Source: Neocallimastix lanati (nom. inval.) (Eukaryota; Neocallimastigomycota; Neocallimastigomycetes; Neocallimastigales; Neocallimastigaceae). From it: a stretch of 27,453 nucleotides of DNA. Under the pieces are notes generated by a model. It did not search any database. It saw only the letters and a program-made list of their open reading frames with translations, and was not told the DNA's origin. A program made the position numbers and the translations under genes. Positions 12,845 to 23,100 of this stretch are shown piece by piece (positions within the stretch are counted from its first letter, which is position 1; every line of letters starts with the position of its first letter). Where the stretch lies: contig JACVTC010000009.1 of NCBI GenBank assembly GCA_016946835.1, positions 2,270,001 through 2,297,453 of the forward strand, read 5' to 3'.

Positions 12845-13100
12845 ATATATATGTGACGAGGTACGGATTATATAACTTCTTACTTGGTGGAAAGAATACA
12901 GAAATTATTGATTTAAATTAAAACAAGGGAATGAGATGTTTTGTTTAATAACCAAATCATTTCTGGTGATTATTCTAAAACATCATTCTTGGTGAGATCT
13001 CTTTACAGAAATTATGCCTAGGGCTAGTACTAGATAAGGATTACTATTCTACTATTCCCATAGAATAACCGCAAACTAATCAGGTTAAAAAAAAAAAAAA
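12845..13100 (+). other. Probable 3' untranslated end and A14 tail of the LINE remnant
   Basis: The balanced base composition continues from the LINE remnant to 13086 and then ends in A14 at 13087-13100, after which the A/T-rich background resumes. A poly-A end on the same strand as the ORF is what target-primed reverse transcription leaves. No target-site duplication could be paired because the 5' boundary is unclear. Confidence 0.4.
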
Positions 13101-14510
13101 TTTTATCTTTTCTTCTAACAAATATAAATCAATTAATATTTATTCAATAATCCATATTATAGTGGGTAATAACACTTTTAACGAATATAGTATGAAAAAA
13201 AAAAGTTATGGAGGAAAAAATATGAAAAGAATCATATAAATTTTTATTTTATGTAATAACAAACAAGATGTAGCTTATTTTATTTTATTTATTTAATTAT
13301 TTTTTTTAATTTTATTATTTTACTTTATATTATTATTTAACTTTATTTTATTATTTCATTTTATTTTATTATTTCATTTTATTTTATTATTTCATTTTAT
13401 TTTATTATTTTATTATTTTATTTTATTCTGTACTTTATGTTCTTATTCTGCTATTTATTTTTTTTTTATTTAATTTTATTTTGTAGAAAATTGCTTTTAT
13501 TATATATATATATATATATATATAGATAAATAAATATAAAATAATTAAATTGTTTAATTATTTAATTATTTATTCTTATCATATCATATTTATTAATTAG
13601 TATTCAAAGTTATACCTTTATTCAAATCTCTTTCAAAAATCATTATGGAATATCAAAAAAGAAAAGGAAAAAAAAAATTAAACTTAATTATATCAAGAAG
13701 ATAATATTTATGTACATAAATATAGTACTTCTAAATGATTTAACTCAACCTTGATTAATATTTTATTTACTATTATTCACTGTTATTACAACATGAACGA
13801 CGTATTGAGTATTCTATTGATATAAAATTATAAAATTACCTTATATATATATATATATATTGACAACAAATTTAAATTATAAAATTTAATATAGCCAAAT
13901 TCAACCTAAAAAAAAAAAAAGTCAAATATGAAATTTGAATTTTTTTTTTTTTTAAATAATTTTTGCAATTTTTTTTTTTTAAATATTTAATATCTGATTT
14001 TTCCATATATATATATATATATATAATTTCTTTCTTTTTTGTAAATATTAACTTTTATATAAAGTATGACAATTGAATAAAAACCAATACAATAAAATTA
14101 ATTTCATTAGATAATAAAGCAAAGTATATAATAAATAAAAATAAAAAAAATTAATAAAAAATTAAAATATAGCTAATAATAATAAAAAAAAAAAAAAAAA
14201 AAAAAAAAAAGACGTATATAAAATAAATAAATATGATTTCATTAAATATGAAAAAAATATACTAAAAGATTGAATATAACAACAAATGAAACTTTTTGAA
14301 AGGTCCAATTTCGAATAAATTAACTTTTTAATAAAGTTATTCTATTAAGATAATATTCTCATTAAATTTAAATTATTGATGGTTCTTTAATATATCCATT
14401 TTAAATTTATTAAAGAGCAAACACTTTAATTTATAAATATAATATAAATGTATTTTTTTAATATATATTTTAAATAATTAAATAATTTTTTTTATTATTG
14501 TGATGATTAT

Positions 14511-14555
<45 letters not shown>

Positions 14556-14748
14556 AGATAAAATAATTTTACATAACATAATATTCTAAGATAATATAAA
14601 TAATAAAAAAAAAAATACTAAACTATATGTTATACTCTAAACTATGTTATGAATATAATGTATATATATTTACATATATTTTGATATAAATATATATATT
14701 ATTTTTATTTTATTTAATTTTTTTTTTATTAAATTATTTTTATTAAAT
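13101..14748. other. A/T-rich spacer downstream of the esterase gene
   Basis: No gene was seen. It contains TTTTATTATTTCATTTTATTT-like imperfect repeats (about 13275-13425), a 35-bp block at 13427-13461 that recurs at 24369-24403, TA runs, A27 at 14184-14210 and T39 at 14513-14551. The esterase transcript (minus strand) should end in the right-hand part; an AATAAA hexamer lies on the minus strand at 14744-14739, just past the stop, but such hexamers occur by chance in this composition. Confidence 0.7.
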
Positions 14749-15927
14749 TTAATTTAAAGCTCCAAAAGCAGCAGAAATGAAGTTGTAGTAACCAGCAGAA
14801 ACAGCTTTACCATCATGATCAGCATCTGGAACTTCAAACCAGATGTGTTCTTGATTATTTCTAGTTAAAATATCATGGTAACTCTTTGGGAATTGACCTA
14901 CAACGGAATCATGAGTACCACAGGAAATAAGGGTAACAATTGGTGGAATTTCAGCACGGAAGGTATCTTCTGTAAATAAACCCTTATGATATCCAGAGAA
15001 ATCAGTACCTGGAGTAACACCTGGAGCTGGAGAGAAGGCACCAACATAACCAAATAAGTCAGATCTCTTATAACCAATATAGAGACTGTTACGACCACCC
15101 ATAGAGAAACCACAGACAGCTGTATTTTCTCTACCAGTAAGAATGGAATAATTGGCTTCCATGTATGGCATAATACTATCAACTAAATCATTGATAAAGT
15201 TATCATAACCATCAAAGAATTCTTGGTTGAAAGCTGGTGGAACTTCATTACCTCCTTCTGGAGCATATTCATTTGGAAGTACAATAATCATTTCTTTAGC
15301 TTTACCTTCCTTAGCTAAATTTGTTGGAATAGTGATACTACCCATGGTTGTATCTAACATAGAATCTTCATTACCCATAATACCATGTAATAAATATAAT
15401 ACTGGATATTTCTTGCTTTCAGTATAGTTTGGAGGAAGAATAATGTTTAATGGACGATCACTATTAGTAGTTTTAGAGTGATAATAAATTTTCTTTGGAG
15501 TAGGGTATTCTACACCACTTTGTTCAGCGATAGCTTCAGCTGGACAAATATTAACGACATTGAGTTTACTCATATAATCATTAGCTGGGGTTGTAGTTTG
15601 AACTGGTATTGGAGTACCATCGTCATAAACAATTGGTTGTTCCCATAAATTTGCTGGATTAACAGTATTATTTGTGGAATCATCTGGTGTGGATGGAACA
15701 GGTGTTTGAACTGGTATTGGTTTACCATCATCATAAACAACAGGTTGTTCCCATAAATTTGCTGGATTAACAGTATTATTTGTGGAATCATCTGGTGTGG
15801 ATGGATCAGTTTTTTGAACTGGTATTGGTTTACCATCATCATAAACAACAGGTTGTTTCCATAAGTTAGCTGAAACTTTTATAGCTAAAACAGATGCAAC
15901 TAAAGATAAAATATTGAAAGTTTTCAT
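14749..15927 (-). CDS. Secreted CE1-family carbohydrate esterase (feruloyl-esterase type) with N-terminal repeats
   Basis: 392 residues. Residues 1-20 (MKTFNILSLVASVLAIKVSA) form a typical signal peptide, so the enzyme is probably secreted. Residues 21-117 hold two full and one partial copy of a 36-residue repeat that begins NLW(E/K)QPVVYDDGKPIPVQ and ends in a Thr/Ser/Pro/Asn linker. Residues ~120-392 are an alpha/beta-hydrolase of the esterase D/CE1 type. YLLHGIMG (178-185) is the oxyanion-hole region, GFSMGG (273-278) carries the nucleophile Ser275, and His371 in DADHDG and probably Asp340 in GTHD complete the triad. Related CE1 enzymes cleave ferulate or acetate esters on xylan; the exact substrate cannot be read from the sequence. 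There is no Cys-rich fungal dockerin and only three cysteines, so cellulosome attachment is not indicated. The coding region is far GC-richer than its flanks, has no interrupting intron, and its ATG directly precedes the signal peptide. Family members in gut fungi are often attributed to transfer from rumen bacteria; that origin is not tested here. Confidence 0.9.
   Translation of the reverse strand: MKTFNILSLVASVLAIKVSANLWKQPVVYDDGKPIPVQKTDPSTPDDSTNNTVNPANLWEQPVVYDDGKPIPVQTPVPSTPDDSTNNTVNPANLWEQPIVYDDGTPIPVQTTTPANDYMSKLNVVNICPAEAIAEQSGVEYPTPKKIYYHSKTTNSDRPLNIILPPNYTESKKYPVLYLLHGIMGNEDSMLDTTMGSITIPTNLAKEGKAKEMIIVLPNEYAPEGGNEVPPAFNQEFFDGYDNFINDLVDSIMPYMEANYSILTGRENTAVCGFSMGGRNSLYIGYKRSDLFGYVGAFSPAPGVTPGTDFSGYHKGLFTEDTFRAEIPPIVTLISCGTHDSVVGQFPKSYHDILTRNNQEHIWFEVPDADHDGKAVSAGYYNFISAAFGALN
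15598..15867 (-). repeat. 108-bp in-frame tandem repeat in the esterase gene (2.5 copies)
   Basis: Units at 15867-15760 and 15759-15652 are nearly identical, and a third partial unit covers 15651-15598. They encode the NLWEQPVVYDDGKPIPVQ-type repeats plus a STPDDSTNNTVNPA linker. High nucleotide identity between the first two units, including synonymous positions, points to recent duplication or gene conversion. The repeated module is not one I recognise. Confidence 0.95.
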
Positions 15928-16520
15928 TTTATTTTTTTTTTTATATATATATATATTTTTTTTTATTGTTATTTTTTTTTTTATTTTTATTTTTGTTTTA
16001 TTATAATAATAAAAATAATAATAACTGTTACTAATATAAAATTTTTTAAAAAAAAAGGTACAAAAAGCCTATATTTATATAAAAATAAAAAAAAAAAGAA
16101 AAAAAGAGGATGAATATATATATTTAATGTTGATAATCTATATCAATTAAAATAGAAAATAATTAAATTAAAAAAAATATTTTTTTTTCCTTTTTTTCCT
16201 TTTTTTTATTAAAAAGAATTAAGTAGTAAATTTAATTTACTAAATTTGTTTTACGAATTATAATTATACTATCTAAATATAATTTAATAAAACTTTATTT
16301 TTTTTTTTTTTAATAAAAAAAGGAAAAAAAAGATCATCATATTATAATAAATATAAATTACTATTTCTTCTATAAAATATATTATTTTAATAAAATATTT
16401 AATATAAAAATTAATTCAATCCTCAAATAAAAAAGTATTATTAAAAATTTTTATTGTTTTTTATTGTTTCTTATATATTTTTTCACTATAATTACACAAT
16501 TTAATCTTTTCATGAGGCAA

Positions 16521-16553
<33 letters not shown>

Positions 16554-17995
16554 TATTATTTTATAATTAATATTGGTGATTTTGAAAGTTAACAATTTAT
16601 CATTTATTTATTATACTTTATTTATGAATATATTTTTTTAAAGAAAATAAAATTTTCTTAATATTATATGGAATAGTAATTATGTGGTATTCCATCTATA
16701 ATTATAAATTATAAATTATAAATGATATTTATTAACTAAATTATAAACTTTAGCTCATAGTTATTATTCAAATAAATAAAATATGTAAATTAATTGAATA
16801 TTTACATATAATAATAGAAGTTAATAGTATTAAGTATACCTGTTATTTTTCTATCTTATTTATATTTTGATTGAAGTAATCTTTTCAAATATATTTATTT
16901 ATTAATTTATTAATTATATTTCATTATATATATTTTTTAATATTTAAATATACATCATATCAATTCAATAGTGAAATAGAGATAAAGATAATAAATAATA
17001 AATAATAAATAATAAATAATAAATAATAAATAATAAATAATAAATAATAAATAATAAATAATAAATAATAAATAATAAATAATAAATAATAAATAATATA
17101 AATAATAAATAATAAATAATAAATAATAAAACATATATATGATATTAAAGATAATTGGTTATTCATGAAAAAAAGTTTTTTCAAAAATAAATATTAATTT
17201 ACGAATAATGAAAATAATAATTAAATATTATATTAATAGTAATAACAATAATAAATTGAATTAAATAAATTAAGGTTTTAATGAATGAATGAAAGAATTT
17301 TATTTAATAAGATTATATTTAATATTTATAATATAATATGAATAATTCTAATAGAAGTGAATTATAAATTTAAAATTTTACTATATTTTAATTTTTATTG
17401 CGGTTCAAAAAAATATATATATATTATGATTTATACTGACTAAAATTATTGGCTACTCTTTAATATTTAATAAAGTTTTATTTAAAAAATTATATTTTTT
17501 TAATATTTTTATTTATTAGTGATTAAGGTTAAACTTAATATATGAGAGTAGCTGATCTTTTTTTTTTATTTTTATTAATGATTTAATTCTTTGAAAATCA
17601 GAAACGGTTATCTTCATTTATTTTATAATAATAATAATATAATAATAATAATAATAACAATTTTTAAAGGGATTTAATTAGTTATTAATTATTTATACAT
17701 TTATTTATTATAAAATAATTTATTGACAAAAGTCATGAATTTTCGTCAAAAAGTATAAATAATTCTTTTATAAACTCTATAATTATTTCATGTGAATAAA
17801 GAAACTATTTACATGGGCATGAAAAATCTAATAATTTATATTAAATTATGGATAAACATTTTAAGTTTTGTTTTTACATAAATATTTATGATTTATATTT
17901 TTCTATTATTTAATTATAAACTTAAATTATTAAGTTTATTTATTTATATTTTATTTATATTTTTTCCTAATAATTCTATAATAATAATAATAACA
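15928..17995. other. A/T-rich spacer upstream of the esterase, with 7-bp tandem repeat
   Basis: This includes the putative promoter and 5' leader of the esterase: directly upstream of its ATG are T12 and a TA run (15930-15956). No sequence-specific element can be distinguished. T29 lies near 16526-16554. From 16991 to about 17130 the heptamer ATAAATA is repeated about 20 times with one interruption near 17096-17102. A short AAT tract at 17626-17655 and another at 17980-17992 precede the retrotransposon. No gene was seen. Confidence 0.7.
16991..17130. repeat. Heptanucleotide (ATAAATA)n tandem repeat
   Basis: About 20 copies of a 7-bp unit, perfect over the first ~105 bp and broken once by an extra TA. 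The minus-strand open frame over it encodes only IIYYLLF-type repeats and is an artefact: a 7-bp unit read in three frames gives a 7-residue period. Confidence 0.95.
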
Positions 17996-18000
17996 ATAAT
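17996..18000. repeat. Target-site duplication, left copy (ATAAT)
   Basis: ATAAT lies immediately outside the left LTR and again at 24178-24182 immediately outside the right LTR. Five base pairs is the usual size for Ty1/copia integration. Both flanks are AAT-rich, so a chance match is possible. Confidence 0.7.
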
Positions 18001-18322
18001 TGTTAGCTTTATTAAATTTAGATCTATAATAATATTCCTTATGGAATATGGTATACAAGGGAAAATAAGTGTATGATCTATCTTTCAGCTTTAAATAAGT
18101 AATAAAGTCACATGTTACAACATGCGTTTTCCATAACATAAAATAAATTAAAAATTAATTAAATAAATATTAAAAGATAATTAACATAGATTTATACAAG
18201 ACGATAGATCATAATACATTTAAGTAATCATTAAATATAAATAAATAAATACGCATAAATATAAATAAATACTATAAATAAATTAAATTAAATATATAGT
18301 TAAATTATGAGTGCAGTCAACA
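18001..18322 (-). repeat. 3' LTR of the copia element (left copy)
   Basis: 322 bp, beginning on the + strand with TGTTAG and ending with GTCAACA. It differs from the right copy at three positions only: 18053 (A versus G), 18253 (G versus A) and 18295 (T versus A). On the minus strand an AATAAA hexamer lies at 18013-18008, close to the LTR end. The LTR also contains three perfect dyads: 18032-18049, 18111-18124, and an 11-bp inverted repeat at 18072-18082 and 18203-18213. Confidence 0.97.
18191..18196 (-). promoter_or_regulatory. Candidate TATA box in the LTR
   Basis: The minus strand reads CTTGTATAAATCTATG here, about 126 nt into the LTR from its TGTTGAC end; the functional copy would be the right LTR at 24046-24051. 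The GC-containing context makes it stand out from surrounding A/T sequence, but many TATA-like strings occur, so this is tentative. Confidence 0.3.
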
Positions 18323-18333
18323 CTCCCCCTCAA
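18323..18333 (-). promoter_or_regulatory. Polypurine tract for plus-strand priming
   Basis: On the minus strand TTGAGGGGGAG abuts the TGTTGAC start of the 3' LTR. This GAGGGGGAG form is common in Ty1/copia elements. It is RNase H-resistant RNA that primes second-strand DNA synthesis. The RNase H frame stops only 9 bp upstream (18345-18343). Confidence 0.95.
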
Positions 18334-18342
18334 ATAATATTT

Positions 18343-20112
18343 TTAGATAAAAATGTTGTTTGTAAATTTTTGTATCTTTGGTCCATTTGAGTCCTTGGTT
18401 AATATGTCCGCTAGCATGTTTTCAGTATCAATATATTCTAATTTTACTTTCTTCTTTGCAATATTGTCCCTGTTGAAATGATATCTTACACTTATATGCT
18501 TTAATTTTGTATTTATTTCTCCGTTCTCCATTATTTTCTTACTTGCTTGATTATCTGTATAGATTTTAACAGTTATCCATTTGTTTAAAATTTCTTTTAT
18601 TATATTTCTAATCCATAATATTTTCTTTATATTTTCGGAAGTGCTTATGTACTCTGCTTCAGCAGTAGACGTAGCAACACTTGTTTGTTTTCTTGGATAA
18701 CCAGCATATCGGACTTGTTCCCATAAGTATTATTCCTCCTGAGGTAGATTTTCTATCTTCCAAACAGCCGGCAAAGTCAGAGTCGGTATATGCAACAAGC
18801 TCCCCCTTTCCATTATATTCTATCTTAAATTCTTTGGTACTATTAATATATTTTAGAATATTTATTATTTTGTTCCAATCCGATATAGTTGGATTTTCAC
18901 ATTTTCTTGAAGCTTTATTTACAGCGAAAGCTATGTCAGGTCTAGTACATTTCGAAAGGTATATTAAGGAACCTATTGCGCTTTTGAAGATTGTTTTATC
19001 GAAAGGTTTATTGTTTTCTGATATTTTATTATCACCAGTACATGGTGTTTTTCTTTTCTTTGTATTATCAATATTAAATTTATACAACATATTATTTATA
19101 AAATTTTTCTGTGAAATAATATATGAATTATTTTCTTTCTTTACTTCAATTCCTAATATGTATTCAATTGGATCACATTTAAATATTTTAAATTTTGATT
19201 TTATTTTATTTATTATTTGTTTAATGTATTCGTTTTCTCCAGCGATGACCATGTCGTCCACGTATAAGCCGATAATGCATTTTGTTATATTATTTTTTGT
19301 AAATTTGAAAATACATTGTTCGGATTTAATTTGAATGAACTTATTTTTTATTAGAATTTTCTAATGGTATTATACCATTATCTACCAGATTGCTTAAGGC
19401 CATACAAAGCTTTGTTGAGCTTCCAATATCCCCGCCCAAAGCGCGTATCGCCTTTAGGAATAGTAGTATAAATATCTTTATCAAGCGGAGCATTAAGGTA
19501 AGCGGCCTTTATATCTAGCTGGAAAATATTCCACTTAAGAGCAGCAGAAATAGCGAATATTAGTTTAAGACCATCAATGTTTAGAGTAGGAGAATAAGTT
19601 AATTCATAATCGATTCCCCATTTTTGTTTAAAACCACGAGCAACTAAACGAGCTTTATATTTATAAATATTATTATTTGAATCACGTTTAGTGTTGAAAA
19701 CCCATTTTGTGGTAATGATGTTTTTGTTTTTAGGTAAATTTTTAACAAAAGTCATAATATTATTAGAATAAAGATTATTAAGTTCATCATTAATAGCCTC
19801 AATCCAGTTATTTTTGTCTTCACTGTTTATTGCTTCTTCATACGTATTAGGAATGTGACAAAATATAGAAGCAATAATAATGTCGTTGATTTGGTCTAGT
19901 TTTCTACGAGAACTAATATTAGTAGGTGCAGTCTCTTTATATTTTGGACTAAGTGGTCTTTTATAGATGTTGCCATATTCTGTAATGGCTACAATGTCAT
20001 CCATAATTTCATCTTTATTAAAATCAATAACACTTGATGCATCTATAAGAGATTTGTGGGCATAATTTTCTTTGTTTACTATATTATTGTTGTTAAATTT
20101 ATTATTTATTCG
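18343..20112 (-). pseudogene. Copia reverse transcriptase and RNase H region, broken into several frames
   Basis: The RT/RNase H half of the polyprotein follows the Gag-integrase frame in the -1 frame, open from 20112 to 19378. It carries TKWVFNTKRD, KARLVARGFKQ and the first catalytic Asp in FQLDIKAAYLN (codon 19515-19513), ending at ALYGLKQSGR. A TAA at 19380-19378 replaces an expected sense codon; eight codons later one base is missing near 19353. The next frame holds YVDD (19264-19253), the conserved RT active site, and the start of RNase H (VAYTDSDFAG). An extra T in the run 18688-18691 shifts frame again. The rest then reads through STAEAEY and YTDNQAS (RNase H acidic residues) to a C-terminal HISVRYHF and ADILTK motif and TAA at 18345-18343. 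All domain motifs survive, so decay or sequencing error is recent. This copy as given cannot encode an intact RT. Confidence 0.93.
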
Positions 20113-23100
20113 TTATTATTAGTAAGTGAAATTTCGTCTGATTTTTGAGAAATTTGGTTGGTTGAAGAATCGGTTTTTAAAGGTAAATTCTGATTAATAT
20201 TAAATGGAAGAGTTATATTTTTAAGATTTTCCATTACCGTATTTTTATTATCTGAAGGAATATTATTGATATCTATTGTAGGAGTGGAGAAATTATAGTT
20301 TTTCTTCATAGAGTCGCTGGATTTTGAATTTTGTTGAATTAATTCATTATTTTTCGATAAAAAATTTTTATTAATAAAATTTTGATCATTTTTTGGTAAA
20401 TTTTTGATATTCATTGATTTATTTGAATTATTAATAGATTTATGTGAATCATTATTGTTGTCATATGTTATTATTGAATTATTTGAAAATTTTTTGATAT
20501 GATATGAATGTGATTTTGCTTCAGCCAATAGATTTTCTTGAAAATTTTCATCATTTTTTGAAAAATTTTTATTATTAAAATTTTTTTTCATATTATTATT
20601 ATTTATTGTAAAATTCTGTAAATTTTGGCTTGATTTTTCATTATTTAAAAATATTTTATTTTTATCAAAATTTTCAAATTCGGTTATTTTTTCTTTTCCT
20701 TTGTTCCTGCTAGAAGTTGAGGCGGCGTAAGCAGGATCTTCTGGTTTATATTTTTCAATAATACTAGAATTAAAATTGGTATTCTTAGTATTATTTCTAA
20801 ACTTTTTATTATAATTTTTATTTATTATTTCTAAATTTCTATTTATCTCACTCAAATAATTATTTTCAGAATTATTTTTGTCAACATTGTTGAAATTGAA
20901 TTTCAATTTAAATTCACAATTATTTTTATTTTTAATTTCAGGATTAATTTTAGAATTAATTTCAACATCTTTATTTAAATTATGGTTATTTTTCTGCTTT
21001 ATATCTTTATTATCAAATTCTTGATTTTCTTCATTTAACGATATATTATTGACATGCTTATTTTTAATGTAATTACTTTTATGTTCTGTATTAGTAGTCC
21101 TTTCATTATTAATATTTTCATTTAAAATGTTTTCTTCATTTAAGATGTTTCTTCCATTAAAATTATTTTCATTGTTCATATTATTATCTTCATTTATATT
21201 ATTATCTTCATTTATATTATTATCTTCATTTATATTATTATCTTCATTTATAATATTATCTTCTGGATTCATATCTTTTCTATTGTTGTCTTTCATAAAT
21301 GAGAAGTAAGAGTCTTTATAATTGCTTGTTTCGTATTTGTGTTTACTAGGCTCTTCTTCAACGAATTCTACATCGTTAGTATAATGTATTTTATTATTTT
21401 CAATATCCATGATAATATATGAATATTTTTTATCATCAAATCCCAAGAATACGCCCTTCTTAGCATTTGGTAAAAATTTTGATTTGTGTTGTGTATCATC
21501 CCTGTAATAACACACACAACCAAAAGTTTTTAAATGTTTTAACTCTACCTTTTTGTTGTAAAATACTTCATTGGGTATCAAAAATTTATTTCCTGAATGG
21601 GGAATTAAGTTATATATGTAGCATGCCTGTTTTATGGCGAAATTCCAAAAGTTTTCTGATAATTCTGCCCAATATAGAAGAGTTTTAGCTGAATTTCTAA
21701 GAGTTCTGTTTATTCTTTCAGCTTTTCCATTAACTTCAGGACAACCTGGGGGAGAATAGGTTTTTTCTATTCCATTTTCTTTACAGTATTTATTAACTGT
21801 TTTATTTTTAAATTCCTTTCCTCCATCTGATTTAAATATTTTAATATTATATTCTTCAAATTGGTTATTTAAGTACTTGAAGAATTCCACAATTAATTCG
21901 GGGGCTTCGGCTTTAGATTTTAAAGTATATATCCATACTTTTCTTGAGAATTCATCCATGAATGTAATAAAGTATTTTTTATTATTGATAGATGAATTGT
22001 ATGGACCTGAAATGTCTGAATGTATTATTTCTAATATTTTCGTAGCTTTTGGTGTTTTTCCTCTGTGTGATTTCCTTGACATTTTAGCTACTTTACATTC
22101 TATGCATTTAGGAGTTTTTATTTGGTGTAAACTTAGATATTTGTTTATGTTTTCTAGGTAATAATGACCTAGTCTTCTATGCCAAATTTCAAGGCTTTTT
22201 TCATCAACTTCGTTTAAAGCCATAATATTTTTATCCTTTTCTTCAAAGTTTTTATTAATCTTGTAAGTATTTACTAAGAATTGATTATCATTTGTAGAAT
22301 AATAAGTTCCTATATATACATTATTTGGACCCCATAAGTTAAATCTACCACGTGTATAATCATCAGTGTCAATAATGACTCTATATCCAATTTTGGCCAG
22401 TTCTATTCCACTAATAAGATTTTTAGTTGCAGATTTTGAATATAATACCCTGTCTAGTCGTACATATATTCCATTAATGTAACATTCGTAAGTACCATAT
22501 CCTTCGAAGCTACACATTGTCCCATTGGCACATCTTAACTTTACTTTGCAGTGAATAAAATTATTTAGCAAATTAAAATCATTAGTTATATGTTCTCCAG
22601 CACCAGTATCATATAACCATTCACTAGTCTTATCATTTTCTTCATAATAATTGATGTTGTTTACATATAATTCCTCTTTTTTATTAGGAATTGTTATTTC
22701 CTTTGGAATAATAAAACTATCATTCACGTATTCAATTAATCCAGAAAATTTAACCTTATTGTTAATGTTTATTTCTTCTTGTTTTTCTATCAGTGCCCTT
22801 GCGTCTTCAAAATCAAAATTATCGTCATAACTACTGGCACTGTCTGGATCAGAAATTTTACTTATCAAATGTAAAGACTTCTTTGGATAATCATTTAATG
22901 TGGTCTTTACTTGAAGCTTTTCTTGCCTCCCTTTATTATGATTTGACTTCGTATTCATATTATATATGCAGTTTCTGGTAGAGTGTCCTTTAACTTCACA
23001 AATGTGACAATATGATTTATTATTATTGTCTTTGTTACTATTATCTTTATTATTATTGTTATATTGGTTACCATTTTGCTTTCCTCTTTTCTTAGAGTTA

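Noticed and set aside
14898-15182. 94-codon minus-strand frame inside the esterase
   Set aside because: Out-of-frame shadow of the CE1 domain; all catalytic motifs are in the 392-codon frame.
16960-17184. 74-codon minus-strand frame
   Set aside because: Created by the 7-bp tandem repeat.
18681-19334. 217-codon + strand frame
   Set aside because: Antisense to the reverse transcriptase/RNase H region, whose motifs are clear on the other strand.
19340-19380. Intron in the reverse transcriptase gene
   Set aside because: The sequence between the TAA and the frame change encodes the expected RT residues, and no GT-AG pair would remove both lesions without deleting them.
20106-20112. Programmed -1 frameshift between integrase and RT
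   Set aside because: No slippery heptamer of the X-XXY-YYZ kind at the stop; copia elements do not normally shift here, and further lesions downstream point to decay or sequencing error.
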